64,000 nt of DNA, taken from positions 17,755 to 81,754 of the forward strand of contig NZ_MUJY01000142.1 of the NCBI RefSeq assembly GCF_002286785.1. Reading direction: 5' to 3'. Numbering within the stretch: position 1 is the stretch's first letter; each line of letters begins with the position of its first letter. The DNA is from Pseudomonas sp. PIC25. Its GTDB lineage: Bacteria; Pseudomonadota; Gammaproteobacteria; Pseudomonadales; Pseudomonadaceae. A program made the position numbers and the translations under genes. Shown here one piece after another: positions 8,060 through 17,528 of this stretch. The notes beneath the pieces are model-generated. The model ran no database searches. It saw only the letters and a list, made by a program, of their open reading frames with translations, and was not told the origin of the DNA.

Positions 8060-9247
8060 ATGAGTTTCAACATCGCCCTGACCGGCCTGAACGCGGTCAC
8101 CGAACAGCTCGATGCCATCAGCAACAACATCGCCAACGCCGGCACCACGGGCTTCAAGTCGTCCCGTGCCGAATTCGGCAGCATCTACGCCGACAGCCAG
8201 GCCATGGGGGTGGAAGTCCTCGGCCTGACCCAGAGCATCAGCCAGGGCGGCGCCCTGGTGACCACCGGCCGTAGCCTGGACCTGGCGATTTCCGGCGGCG
8301 GCTTCTTCGTCACCAAGGCGAGCAACGGCGACGTCAACTACACCCGTGCCGGCGTGTTCGGTGCCGATAAGAGCAACTACCTGGTCAACGTCTCCGGTCA
8401 GCGCCTGCAAGGCTACCCGGTGGACGCTGCCGGCAACCTGCTGGTGGGCGCGGTGGGCGACTTGCAATTGCAATCGGCCAACCTGCCGGCCAAGGCCACC
8501 GATGCGCTGGCCTTCGTCGCCAACCTGGATTCCAACGAGAGCGTTCCGGCGGTGGGGCCGTTCGATCCGGCCAACGTGGACACCTACAACGCCACCTACA
8601 CCACCAAGGTCTTCGACTCCCAGGGCAAGGAACACACCCTGACCCAGTATTTCGTCAAGACCGCCGACAACACCTGGGATGCCTATTACTACGCCGACGG
8701 CGGCTCGGTGGGCGGCCCGCAGGCGCTGACCTTCGCCACCAACGGCTCGCTGGCGACGCCGGTGGGCGAGGTGACCGTGGGCTTCCCGCTGGCCGGGGTC
8801 GACCCGATGAGCATTGCCATCGACTACAGCGGCACCAGCCAGTACGGCTCCGATTTCGTCGTCACCACCAACCGCGCCACCGGCTACTCGGCCGGCGAGC
8901 AGACCGGCCTGGCAGTGGAGAAGGACGGCATGGTCTACGCCAACTACAGCAACGGCCAGCGCATGCTGCAGGGCCAGGTGGTGCTGGCCAACTTCACCAA
9001 CCCCGGCGGCCTGCGCAACGTCAACGGCACCGCCTGGAGCGAGACCTCCGATTCCGGTGCGGCGCTGGTGGGGGCGCCGGGCGTCGGCATGTTCGGCGAA
9101 CTCAGTGCCGGGACCCTGGAAAGCTCCAACGTCGACCTGACCCAGCAACTGGTCGGGCTGATGGAAGGACAGCGTAACTACCAGGCCAACACCAAGGTGC
9201 TGTCCACCGACAAGGAACTCACCCAAGTGCTGTTCGGCGCGATCTGA
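8060..9247 (+). CDS. flgE: FlgE, flagellar hook protein
   Basis: A 395-residue hook protein. N-terminus MSFNIALTGLNAVTEQLDAI with NNIANAGTTGFKSSRAEFG, then the hook D1/D2 domains, and the conserved C-terminus SSNVDLTQQLVGLMEGQRNY ending in KELTQVLFGAI. It lacks the long insert found in some polar FlgE proteins. ACAGGAAGAATCGAT precedes the ATG and gives a good ribosome site. Confidence 0.94.
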   Translation: MSFNIALTGLNAVTEQLDAISNNIANAGTTGFKSSRAEFGSIYADSQAMGVEVLGLTQSISQGGALVTTGRSLDLAISGGGFFVTKASNGDVNYTRAGVFGADKSNYLVNVSGQRLQGYPVDAAGNLLVGAVGDLQLQSANLPAKATDALAFVANLDSNESVPAVGPFDPANVDTYNATYTTKVFDSQGKEHTLTQYFVKTADNTWDAYYYADGGSVGGPQALTFATNGSLATPVGEVTVGFPLAGVDPMSIAIDYSGTSQYGSDFVVTTNRATGYSAGEQTGLAVEKDGMVYANYSNGQRMLQGQVVLANFTNPGGLRNVNGTAWSETSDSGAALVGAPGVGMFGELSAGTLESSNVDLTQQLVGLMEGQRNYQANTKVLSTDKELTQVLFGAI

Positions 9248-9255
9248 GGTAAGCC

Positions 9256-9987
9256 ATGGACCGTCTGGGATACACCGCGATGACCGCCGCGAGCCGCACC
9301 ATGACCTCGCTGCAGGTGCGCGCCAACAACCTGGCCAACGTCAACACCCCCGGCTTTCGCGCCGACCTGGAGCAGGCCAAGGCCGTGGATGTCCAGGGTT
9401 ATGGCTACGACAGCCGGCACATGGCGCTGGCCAAGAGCAATGGCGTGAGTCTGGCGCCGGGCGCGCTGATAGCCACCGGCCGCGACCTCGACTTCGCCAT
9501 CCAGGGCAAGGGCCTGATCGCCCTGGAAGGCGCCGACGGCAACGAGGTCTATACCCGCCACGGCAGCGTCCAGGTGGATGCCGAGCTGCGCCTGACCATC
9601 AACGGTCGGCCGGTGCTCGGCGAGGGCGGCCCGATCGTCCTGCCGGAGTACGACAGCCTGCACATTGGTTCCGACGGCGTGGTTTCGGTGATGCCGCGCG
9701 GCGATTACCTGATGGCCGAGGTGGACCGGATCAAGCGTGTCGACGTGCCGGCCTCCGACCTGATGAAGGACGCCAGCGGCCTGCTGCGCACCAAGGACGG
9801 CCAGCCGGCCGAGGCCAGCGAGGAAGTGGTGCTGGTATCCGGCCACCTGGAAGCCAGCAACGTCTCGGCCATCGAGCAACTGGTTGGCACCATGAGCCTC
9901 AATCGCCTGTTCGAGACCCAGGTGAAGATGATGAAAGCCGCCGAGGACCTGTCCGACGCGGGCAATCGCATGATTCGCGGCAGCTAA
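9256..9987 (+). CDS. flgF: FlgF, flagellar proximal rod protein
   Basis: A 243-residue FlgF. The axial motif VRANNLANVNTPGFRADLEQ lies near residues 22-41 and the C-terminus carries SNVSAIEQLVGTMSLNRLFE. FlgF sits between the proximal and distal rod. It follows flgE by eight bases and precedes flgG by sixteen, in the standard flgE-F-G order. Confidence 0.93.
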   Translation: MDRLGYTAMTAASRTMTSLQVRANNLANVNTPGFRADLEQAKAVDVQGYGYDSRHMALAKSNGVSLAPGALIATGRDLDFAIQGKGLIALEGADGNEVYTRHGSVQVDAELRLTINGRPVLGEGGPIVLPEYDSLHIGSDGVVSVMPRGDYLMAEVDRIKRVDVPASDLMKDASGLLRTKDGQPAEASEEVVLVSGHLEASNVSAIEQLVGTMSLNRLFETQVKMMKAAEDLSDAGNRMIRGS

Positions 9988-10003
9988 GCGGGAGTACGCG
10001 CAA

Positions 10004-10789
10004 ATGAGTTCGGCACTTTGGGTCAGCAAGACCGGCCTGGCGGCACAGGACACCGCCATGGCGGCGGTGGCCAACAACCTGGCCAACGTCAACACCACCG
10101 GCTTCAAGAGCGACCGGGTGGTTTTCGAGGACCTGTTCTACTCCATCGAACTGCAACCGGGGGCCCAGGCCGACCAAGTCAACACCGTGCCGTCCGGCAT
10201 CCAGCTGGGCAGCGGCGTGCGCGTCGCCGGCACGCAGAAGGTGTTTACCGAGGGCAGCATCCAGACCACCGGCCAGCCCATGGACCTGGCCATCATCGGC
10301 CACGGCTTTTTCCAGGTGGAAGCGCCGTCCGGGGAGATTTTCTACACCGAGAACGGCCAGTTCCAGCTCAATGCCGAGGGCGTGATGGTCAATGCCCAAG
10401 GGCTGCCGCTGGTGCCGGCCATCGAAGTACCGGCCGGCAGCAGCCGCTTCACCGTGGGCAGCGACGGCACCGTCACCGCCGTGCTGGCCGGTGAGACCGT
10501 GCCGGTGGAGCTGGGCCAGATCACCCTGGTCAACTTCGCCAACCCGGCCGGCCTCGAGGCCCTGGGCGGCAATCTCTACAAGGAAACCGTGGCCAGCGGC
10601 GAGCCGGTGGAAGGCGCGCCGGGCGAGGAAGGCCTGGGCACCCTCAAACAGGGTGTGCTGGAAGGCTCCAACGTGCAGGTGGTCGAAGCCATGGTCAACA
10701 TGATCGCCATCCAGCGCGCCTACGAGGCCAATGCCAAGGTGCTGGACGCCGCTTCGGGCATGCAGCAGTTCCTCAACCAGACCGTTTGA
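10004..10789 (+). CDS. flgG: FlgG, flagellar distal rod protein
   Basis: A 261-residue FlgG, the usual length. It begins MSSALWVSKTGLAAQDTAMA and carries NNLANVNTTGFKSDRVVFED, the rod motif, plus the C-terminal VVEAMVNMIAIQRAYEANAK. The distal rod passes through the P and L rings encoded by the next genes. The stop overlaps the flgH start by one base (TGATG). Confidence 0.95.
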   Translation: MSSALWVSKTGLAAQDTAMAAVANNLANVNTTGFKSDRVVFEDLFYSIELQPGAQADQVNTVPSGIQLGSGVRVAGTQKVFTEGSIQTTGQPMDLAIIGHGFFQVEAPSGEIFYTENGQFQLNAEGVMVNAQGLPLVPAIEVPAGSSRFTVGSDGTVTAVLAGETVPVELGQITLVNFANPAGLEALGGNLYKETVASGEPVEGAPGEEGLGTLKQGVLEGSNVQVVEAMVNMIAIQRAYEANAKVLDAASGMQQFLNQTV

Positions 10790-11460
10790 TGCCGATGATG
10801 CGTACCTTCAGCCTGTTCGCCCTGCTGGCGCTGCTCGCCGGCTGCCAGAGCTTCGACGAAATGCGCCCGGACGAGGACTCCAGCCAGTACGAGCCGCTGG
10901 AGCTGGACTACAGACTGCCGCCGACGTCGCGCGGCGGGCTGTTCCGCTCCGGCTACGCCGGCTCGCTGTTGCAGGACAAGCGCGCCCTGCGGGTGGGGGA
11001 TATCCTCACCGTGGTGCTGGACGAATCCACCCAGTCGAGCAAGAGCGCCGGCACCAGCTTCGGCAAGTCCTCCAGCGTCGGCATCGGCGTGCCCACCGTG
11101 CTCGGCAAGACCTACCCGAAACTGGAAAGCTCGGCGGAGGCGGAGCGCGATTTCGAGGGCTCGGCCAAAAGTTCGCAGCAGAACACCCTGCGCGGCTCCA
11201 TCGCTGTCACCGTGCACAAGGTACTGCCCAACGGCGTGCTGCTGGTGAAGGGCGAGAAATCGCTGCGTCTGAACCAGGGCGACGAGTTCATCCGCCTGAC
11301 CGGCTTGGTGCGCCTGGACGACATAGACCGCTTCAACCAGGTGTCCTCGCAGAACGTCGCCAACGCGCGCATCTCCTACGCCGGTCGCGGCGTGCTCAAC
11401 GACAGCAATTCGGCGGGCTGGCTGACGCGTTTCTTCACCCACCCCCTGTTCCCCCTCTGA
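10789..11460 (+). CDS. flgH: FlgH, flagellar L-ring lipoprotein
   Basis: A 223-residue L-ring protein. Start taken at ATG 10789, overlapping the flgG stop; a TTG one codon earlier is less likely. The lipoprotein signal MRTFSLFALLALLAGCQSFD gives an acylated Cys at about residue 19. The core RVGDILTVVLDESTQSSKSA and the C-terminal INDS-like LNDSNSAGWLTRFF are typical of FlgH, which forms the bushing in the outer membrane. Confidence 0.94.
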   Translation: MPMMRTFSLFALLALLAGCQSFDEMRPDEDSSQYEPLELDYRLPPTSRGGLFRSGYAGSLLQDKRALRVGDILTVVLDESTQSSKSAGTSFGKSSSVGIGVPTVLGKTYPKLESSAEAERDFEGSAKSSQQNTLRGSIAVTVHKVLPNGVLLVKGEKSLRLNQGDEFIRLTGLVRLDDIDRFNQVSSQNVANARISYAGRGVLNDSNSAGWLTRFFTHPLFPL

Positions 11461-11472
11461 GTGGTATCGCCC

Positions 11473-12576
11473 ATGCTTCAGTTTTCCCGGTTCCTGCTGG
11501 CCGCCTGCGGCCTGATCTGGCAGACGGCCGCCCACGGCGTACCGCTGATGGACCTCGTGGACATCGAAGGCATCCGCGGCAACCAGTTGATCGGCTATGG
11601 CCTGGTGGTCGGCCTCGACGGCACCGGCGACAAGAACCAGGTGAAGTTCACCAGCCAGTCGGTGGCCAACATGATCAAGCAGTTCGGCGTGAACCTGCCG
11701 CCGAACACCGATCCCAAGCTGAAGAACGCCGCCGCGGTGATGGTCACCGCCAACGTGCCGCCGTCCTACAGCGCCGGCCAGACCATCGACGTCACCGTGT
11801 CCTCCCTGGGCGACGCCAAGAGTCTGCGCGGCGGCCTGCTGCTGATGACGCCGCTGCAGGGCGTGGACGGCGAGACCTACGCCCTGGCCCAGGGCAACCT
11901 GGTGGTGGGCGGCCTCAAGGCAGAAGGTGCCAGCGGCTCCAGCGTGGCGATCAACAGCGCCACCACCGGCCTGATTCCCAACGGCGCCACCATCGAACAG
12001 ATGATCCCCAGCGATTTCGCTCAGCGCGACGACGTCATGCTGAACATCCGCAAGCCCAGCTTCCAGACCGCCAGCAAGGTGGTGGAAGCGGTCAACGCCC
12101 GCTTCGGCAGCGGCACTGCCACCGCCCTCGACGCCACCAAGGTGTCGCTGCGCGCGCCGCTGTCGAGCAACCAGCGCATCGGTTTCATGGCCATGCTGGA
12201 GGCGGTCGAAGTGGACGAGGGCCGGGTCCGGCCGAAGGTGGTCTTCAACAGCCGCACCGGCACCGTGGTGGTCGGGCAGGGCGTGCGCGTGAAGGCGGCG
12301 GCGGTGGCCCATGGCACCCTCACCGTGACCATCAGCGAGAATCCCCAGGTCAGCCAGCCCGCGCCGTTCTCCCAGGGCCAGACAGCGGTGGTGCCGCAGT
12401 CCGACGTGGCGGTGACCCAGGACAAGAACGCCATGTTCAAGTGGCCGGAAGGCGCCAGCCTGGAAAGCATCATCAATACGGTGAACAGTCTCGGCGCCAC
12501 GCCGGACGACGTGATGAGCATCCTGCAATCCCTGGAGCGGGCCGGCGCCCTGAACGCCGAGCTGATCGTGATCTGA
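11473..12576 (+). CDS. flgI: FlgI, flagellar P-ring protein
   Basis: A 367-residue P-ring protein. I use the ATG at 11473, which has a weak GAGTGG ribosome site; a GTG directly after the flgH stop (11461) is the alternative and adds four residues. A signal peptide ([16 protein letters not shown]) precedes the highly conserved [20 protein letters not shown]. The end [15 protein letters not shown] is also standard. It is secreted to the periplasm and assembles around the rod with FlgA. Confidence 0.94.
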   Translation: MLQFSRFLLAACGLIWQTAAHGVPLMDLVDIEGIRGNQLIGYGLVVGLDGTGDKNQVKFTSQSVANMIKQFGVNLPPNTDPKLKNAAAVMVTANVPPSYSAGQTIDVTVSSLGDAKSLRGGLLLMTPLQGVDGETYALAQGNLVVGGLKAEGASGSSVAINSATTGLIPNGATIEQMIPSDFAQRDDVMLNIRKPSFQTASKVVEAVNARFGSGTATALDATKVSLRAPLSSNQRIGFMAMLEAVEVDEGRVRPKVVFNSRTGTVVVGQGVRVKAAAVAHGTLTVTISENPQVSQPAPFSQGQTAVVPQSDVAVTQDKNAMFKWPEGASLESIINTVNSLGATPDDVMSILQSLERAGALNAELIVI

Positions 12577-12587
12577 GTGCGGACCCC

Positions 12588-13784
12588 ATGAGCATCGTTT
12601 CCCTGAATCGCAATACCTCCGCCTCTGTCCATGCCGATGGCGGCGGAGCCGCGCCGCGCGAGCAGTTGCAGCAGGCCGCCGAACAGTTCGAAGCCCTGTT
12701 CCTCCAGCAGATTCTCAAGCAGATGCGCAAGGCCGGCGACGTGCTGGCGGCGGACAACCCGATGCGCAGCCGCGAGCTGGACACCATGCGCGACTTCTAC
12801 GACGAAGTGCTGGCCGAGACCCTGGCCGGCAAGAAGCAGACCGGCATCGCCGACCTGCTGGTGAAGCAGCTCTCCGGTGACGGCGCCTCCATCGCCGACA
12901 TCGAGCAGGCCGGTGCGGCGGCACGCTCCGCCGAACTGTCGCGCGGCTCGCTGATCGAGCCGCTGGCGAGCACCTGGCGACGCGGCATGGATGGCCTGGC
13001 GGAAGCCTGGCAGCGTGGCACGGCCGGTTTCAAGGCGCTGGTGGAGAGCGTCATTGCCCAGGAATCCGCCGGGCGCATCGATGCGGTGTCGTCCAAGGGC
13101 GCGCGCGGCCTGATGCAGTTGATGCCGGAGACCGCCCGCGAGATGGCCGCCGAACTCGGCCTGGCCTACGACGAGGCGCGCCTGACCAGCGACGCGGCCT
13201 ACAACAAGACCCTCGGCAGCGCCTACCTGAACAAGATGCTGGCGCGTTACGACGGCGAGCATGCGCTGGCCCTGGCCGCCTACAACGCCGGTCCCGGCCG
13301 GGTCGACGAGTGGCTGGAGCGCAACGGCGACCCGCGCCGCGGCGAGATCAGCGTCGGTGCCTGGATCGAACGCATCCCGTTCAAGGAAACCCGCGACTAC
13401 ACCACGCGTATCCTGCGCAGCCTGCGGAGCGCGCCGCTGGCCGAAACCCCGCGGACGGAGCCGGGCGGGCTGGCCCAGGCCCAGCCGTTGCAGCCGCGCT
13501 GGACGGCACAGACCCGTGCCCAGGTGGAGCTGGCCGAGGGCGTGCGCCAGGGCGAGCTGCTAGGCGCCGCAGTGGGCAAGCGCATCGCCGTGCGGGAGGA
13601 GCCGCGCGAGCTACCGTCCGTCAACGGCCCGGTGATCGAGCTGGCGCGATTTAAGTCCGCCGCCGATCCGGTCGCCTTGCAAGAGAAGAGCATCTCTCGA
13701 TCCGCTGCCTCCGGCACCCATCAATCCCTGTCGGCGGCCTTTGCCCAACCGATCCGGATCGAGCGAAAGGAGACCTTGTCGTGA
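12588..13784 (+). CDS. flgJ: FlgJ rod-cap protein fused to an Slt-type lytic transglycosylase
   Basis: A 398-residue protein. Residues about 24-95 are the FlgJ rod-binding domain (AAEQFEALFLQQILKQMRKA, DTMRDFYDEVLAETLAG). The usual gamma-proteobacterial FlgJ then has a glucosaminidase domain; here residues about 146-285 instead show the GH23/Slt signatures: catalytic Glu159 in VIAQESAGRI, KGARGLMQLMP, ALAAYNAGPGRV and IPFKETRDYTTRIL. A tail of about 110 residues with no recognised domain follows. The enzyme should open the peptidoglycan for the rod. ATG 12588 fits the frame and follows flgI by 11 bases; the end overlaps flgK (GTGA). Confidence 0.9.
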   Translation: MSIVSLNRNTSASVHADGGGAAPREQLQQAAEQFEALFLQQILKQMRKAGDVLAADNPMRSRELDTMRDFYDEVLAETLAGKKQTGIADLLVKQLSGDGASIADIEQAGAAARSAELSRGSLIEPLASTWRRGMDGLAEAWQRGTAGFKALVESVIAQESAGRIDAVSSKGARGLMQLMPETAREMAAELGLAYDEARLTSDAAYNKTLGSAYLNKMLARYDGEHALALAAYNAGPGRVDEWLERNGDPRRGEISVGAWIERIPFKETRDYTTRILRSLRSAPLAETPRTEPGGLAQAQPLQPRWTAQTRAQVELAEGVRQGELLGAAVGKRIAVREEPRELPSVNGPVIELARFKSAADPVALQEKSISRSAASGTHQSLSAAFAQPIRIERKETLS

Positions 13785-15148
13785 GTATCTTGAGCCAGAT
13801 CGGCTACAGCGGTGTGCGGGCGTCGCAGGTGGCGCTGACCACCACCGGCCAGAACATCGCCAACGTCAACACCCCCGGCTTCAGCCGGCTCAACCCGGTG
13901 TTCGGCTCGCTGGCCGGGCAGGGCGGCCTGAGCGTCGGCGGCGGCGTGCAGGTCACCAGCATCCGCCGGCTGGCCAACGACTTCCAGAACCAGCAGTTGT
14001 GGCGCGCCAACACCGAGTTGAGCTACTACAGCAACGCCCAGCAGTACCTGACCTCGCTGGAAGGCCTGATGGCGGGCGAAGGCTCGAGCATCAGCGTCGG
14101 CCTCGACCGCTTCTTCGCCGCGGTGAGCGAAGCCAGTGCCTCGCCGGACTCCATCGCCCTGCGCCAGCAGATCCTCAGCGAAGCGAAGAACCTCAGCCAG
14201 CGCTTCAATGGCCTGGGCAGCAACATCGGCGCCCAACTCAACGCCCTGCACGAACAGCGCGGCGCCATGGCCGGCGAAGTCAACGGGTTGATCGGCAACA
14301 TCGCGCTGCTCAACCGTAAGATCGTCGAAACCGAATCCGTCGGCGGCGACAGCGCGGCACTGCGCGACCACCGCGAAAGCCTGGTCAAGGACCTCAGCCA
14401 GTACGCCGGCCTGCGCGTCCACGAGACGCCGGACGGCGCCCTCAGCGTCGCCCTGGCGAACGGTCAGCCTTTAGTGGCGGGCAGCACGGCGGGGCAGTTG
14501 CAGGTGAACACGACCGCCAGCGGCGAACAGGTGGTGGCGCTGTCTTTCGCCGGCACCAGCTTCCCGCTCAAGCAGGACGGCTTCGACGGCGCCCTGGGCG
14601 GTCTCTACGACAGCGAATACGACAGCCTGCGCCCGGCGCTGGAGGCCCTGCACGACATGGCCGGGGCGCTGGCGCAGATGCTCAACGATACCCTGGTGAC
14701 CGGCTTCGACCTCGCCGGCAACCCCGGCCAGCCCTTGCTGGCCTACAACGCCGCCAGCACCACGGCGATGCTCAGCGTCAACGCGCTCGCCCCGGAGCAG
14801 CTGGCGTTCTCTTCCACGGCCGGAGAAACCGGCAACAACGAAGTGCTGCTGGCGCTGCTCGAACTGAAACGGCAGACCATCACCCTCGGCGGCAGCCAGG
14901 TCACCCTGAACGACGCCTATGCCGGGCTGCTCGGCCAGGTCGCCAGCGCCAGCCGGCAGAACCAGGCCGACCTGAAATCGGCCACGGCGGTGGCCGAGCA
15001 GGCCCAGGCCCAGCGCGACAGTGTCAGCGCCGTGAGCCTGGACGAGGAGGCGGTGAACCTGATGACCTACCAGCAGGCCTACCAGGCCAACATGAAGGTG
15101 ATCAGCACCGCCAACCAGATGTTCGACGACATGCTCGCGGCGTTCTGA
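13781..15148 (+). CDS. flgK: FlgK, hook-filament junction protein HAP1
   Basis: A 455-residue HAP1. The GTG start at 13781 overlaps the flgJ stop and has AAGGAGA upstream. N-terminus has VALTTTGQNIANVNTPGFSR and the C-terminus VSLDEEAVNLMTYQQAYQAN, both FlgK hallmarks. It is shorter than the polar FlgK of P. aeruginosa (about 680 residues), in line with a secondary system. It joins hook and filament with FlgL. Confidence 0.93.
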   Translation: MSILSQIGYSGVRASQVALTTTGQNIANVNTPGFSRLNPVFGSLAGQGGLSVGGGVQVTSIRRLANDFQNQQLWRANTELSYYSNAQQYLTSLEGLMAGEGSSISVGLDRFFAAVSEASASPDSIALRQQILSEAKNLSQRFNGLGSNIGAQLNALHEQRGAMAGEVNGLIGNIALLNRKIVETESVGGDSAALRDHRESLVKDLSQYAGLRVHETPDGALSVALANGQPLVAGSTAGQLQVNTTASGEQVVALSFAGTSFPLKQDGFDGALGGLYDSEYDSLRPALEALHDMAGALAQMLNDTLVTGFDLAGNPGQPLLAYNAASTTAMLSVNALAPEQLAFSSTAGETGNNEVLLALLELKRQTITLGGSQVTLNDAYAGLLGQVASASRQNQADLKSATAVAEQAQAQRDSVSAVSLDEEAVNLMTYQQAYQANMKVISTANQMFDDMLAAF

Positions 15149-15175
15149 CGGCGCCCCAGGAACAGGATCTCCCCC

Positions 15176-16090
15176 ATGCGGATCACCAACGTCCAGACCA
15201 CCGCCGTGATGCACAACGCCATGAGCGCCAACTCCGCGCAACTGGGCAAGCTCATGCAGCAGATGGCCACCGGGCAGCGCCTCATGCTGCCCTCCGACGA
15301 TCCAATCGCCAGTGTGCGCATCCTCCGCGTGCAGCGCGAAGAGGCCAGCCTGACGCAGTACCGCAGCAATATCGCCAACGTGTCCAGCAGCCTGTCGGTG
15401 CAGGAAGCCAACCTGCAATCCACCTCGGACGCCATGCTCAACGTGCGCGACCTGTTGCTGTGGGCGGCCAACGGTTCCAACACCAGCGAGGATCTGTCGG
15501 CCATCGCCGGCGAACTGAGCAATATCGAGAAGACCCTGCTCAGCTTCGCCAACGTGCGTGACGAGGAGGGTCGCTACCTGTTCTCCGGCACCCTCAGCGA
15601 CACCCCGGCGGTGACCTTCGATGCGGCCACCGAGACCTACGCCATCACCGGCAATGGCAAGCACCGCCAAGCGGCGGTGGCCAACGGCGTGCTGGTCGAG
15701 GAGAACGTCACTGCACTGGACGTATTCGGCGCCGGCATCCCGATGCTCAACGAGCTGCACGCCCTGGTGAAGACCCTGCAGGACCCGGCTCTCGACGCGA
15801 ACGACCCGGCGGTGCGCCAGCAGATCGACGATACCCTGCTGCGCCTGGATGAGACCCACGCCGGCGTGCTCGGTGCGATCACCGAGCTGGGTGGGCGGCA
15901 GAACACCCTGACATTGCTCACCGATAGCAACGAGGAAGTCTCCCTGGTCAACCAGAAGATCGAAGGCGAACTGTCCCGGCTCGACTACGCCGGCGCATCC
16001 ATCGATCTGAACAACTACCAGTTGTCCTTGCAGGCCACACAGAAGACCTACCTGAAGATTCATGAGCTGTCGTTGTTCAGCCTGTTGTAG
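15176..16090 (+). CDS. flgL: FlgL, hook-filament junction protein HAP3
   Basis: A 304-residue HAP3. It starts MRITNVQTTAVMHNAMSANS and carries QMATGQRLMLPSDDPIASVR, the FlgL/flagellin N-terminal signature; the C-terminus AGASIDLNNYQLSLQATQKT is the matching axial helix. Twenty-seven bases separate it from flgK. It completes the flgB-L run. Confidence 0.93.
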   Translation: MRITNVQTTAVMHNAMSANSAQLGKLMQQMATGQRLMLPSDDPIASVRILRVQREEASLTQYRSNIANVSSSLSVQEANLQSTSDAMLNVRDLLLWAANGSNTSEDLSAIAGELSNIEKTLLSFANVRDEEGRYLFSGTLSDTPAVTFDAATETYAITGNGKHRQAAVANGVLVEENVTALDVFGAGIPMLNELHALVKTLQDPALDANDPAVRQQIDDTLLRLDETHAGVLGAITELGGRQNTLTLLTDSNEEVSLVNQKIEGELSRLDYAGASIDLNNYQLSLQATQKTYLKIHELSLFSLL

Positions 16091-16247
16091 AGCTTGTTCA
16101 GCATCTGCTGCGCGTCGGGCCTGTCGCGTTGAAAACAGGCTCAGAATGCTCATTTGCCACTTGTAAACTGCGCTTCTTCGCCCGTTTTTGCCTTGCATGC
16201 CTCTAGCTCGCAAGACGTTGAACAGGCTCTGCGAGCGGAGGAAATCC

Positions 16248-17288
16248 ATGAAGGTCGAAAAGCAGCTACCGGCCGTTGCCACCATCGATTCCCGCGAGCG
16301 GCGCCAGGCGGTCCTGCCGGATGCGCCGGCGAGCGTGTCGCGCAAGGCCCCGGCCAATCCCGTCGATACGCACCGGGCGGAACGCGCCGCGGGGAAGAAT
16401 GCGAACTTCAACCTGCAGCTCAACCAGCAACTGTCGTCGATGCAGTCGGCGGACAGTTACCTGGGCGAGCTGGCGGATCGCCTGGCCCAGCTCAAGCTCA
16501 GCCTCGGCCGCGAGCTGAGCAATTCGCAGCCCGGTGCGCGGGAAGCCGTGAAGCAGGCCATGCAGCAGGCCCACAGCCTGCTCCGGCAACGCGCCGAGCG
16601 CTCCGGCAACAGCCTCGACGCCAGCTTCAAACTGCGCCTCAACGAGCCGGTGCGCAGCCGCTTCAGCCTGGAGGGTCTGGAGTCCATCGACGCCATCCGC
16701 CGAGCCGGCAAGGAGACGCTGCTGTTCAGCGGCGGACGCGCGCTGGCCGAGCCGGTGGCGGTGGTCCTCGACGAGGACATGAGCGAGCAGCAGATTCTGC
16801 GCCGCTTCAACACCAGCCTTGGCCAGGCCGGCATCCGTGCCGAGCTGGATGCGGGCGGCGCGGTGAAGTTCAGCGCGAAGGAGAGCGATTGGCAGCAGCT
16901 CAAGGGGCAATTGGCGGTGCAGGGCGAGGGCAAGCTGTTCGCCAAGGGCAAGCCGACCCGCCTGGACAGCCACGAGGACGAATTGCTCAGGCTGCCGGCG
17001 GACAGCAGCCTGGACAGCTTCCGCGAGCTGCGCCGGGTGCTCGACGACGTGGTGCGCGCGCTGGACAAGATCGCCTCGCTGCGCGAGCAGCTCAGCCATC
17101 GGCAGGAGGAAATCCGCGAGTTTCTCGCCCGCCAGTCCCATCAGGACGAGAAGCAGTGGGCGCAGGATTACGCCAGCCTGGTGTTCAACCTGATGCGCCA
17201 GAGTCCATCCAGCTATGCGGCGGTCACCCAGACCGTGATCGCCCAGGCCAATATCAACCGTTTCACCGTGGTCAGTCTGCTTTCCTAG
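16248..17288 (+). CDS. Unrecognised coiled-coil protein after flgL (LafW-like candidate)
   Basis: A 346-residue soluble protein; start ATG 16248 with GGAGGAAATCC upstream. No signal peptide or membrane segment. Residues about 50-110 (NLQLNQQLSSMQSADSYLGE and following) look helical and resemble flagellin D1 helices; a beta-rich middle (about 140-245; AVVLDEDMSEQQILRRFN, then AELDAGGAVKFSA) recalls the hook-IN-type repeats of flagellins; a charged coiled coil follows (about 260-310). It lies 157 bases after flgL on the same strand. Flag-2 loci carry lafW, described as a putative hook-associated protein, at this place. I propose a similar role from position and composition only. Confidence 0.55.
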   Translation: MKVEKQLPAVATIDSRERRQAVLPDAPASVSRKAPANPVDTHRAERAAGKNANFNLQLNQQLSSMQSADSYLGELADRLAQLKLSLGRELSNSQPGAREAVKQAMQQAHSLLRQRAERSGNSLDASFKLRLNEPVRSRFSLEGLESIDAIRRAGKETLLFSGGRALAEPVAVVLDEDMSEQQILRRFNTSLGQAGIRAELDAGGAVKFSAKESDWQQLKGQLAVQGEGKLFAKGKPTRLDSHEDELLRLPADSSLDSFRELRRVLDDVVRALDKIASLREQLSHRQEEIREFLARQSHQDEKQWAQDYASLVFNLMRQSPSSYAAVTQTVIAQANINRFTVVSLLS

Positions 17289-17528
17289 CGTTCGGGTGTT
17301 GTCGTGCCGATAACGGATCTTTTCAAGGGCGGCGGCAAGTCCGGCGCTTTTCGCGGGCTTTCGGAAGTCCTCGCCATACTGTTCCGCGACAAGCGGAGTT
17401 TGACGGAAGAGGCCGCGCTGGGCGATCTTGTGACGCCGCGTCGCGCCATTCCTGACGCCGGAAGCTCGGGCTCCGGGGCGCGATCGCCGCATCAGGACGC
17501 CGTTTCGGGCGATACACCGAGGAGCAAC

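Noticed and set aside
10731..12587. Long plus-strand open frame before the flgJ start
   Set aside because: It overlaps flgH and flgI in another frame and has no domain; flgJ begins at ATG 12588.
17306..17313. GCCGATAA, an exact match to the sigma-28 -10 element, after the coiled-coil gene
   Set aside because: No TAAAG-like -35 at the right distance, and another exact GCCGATAA occurs inside flgE (about 8362), so chance is likely.
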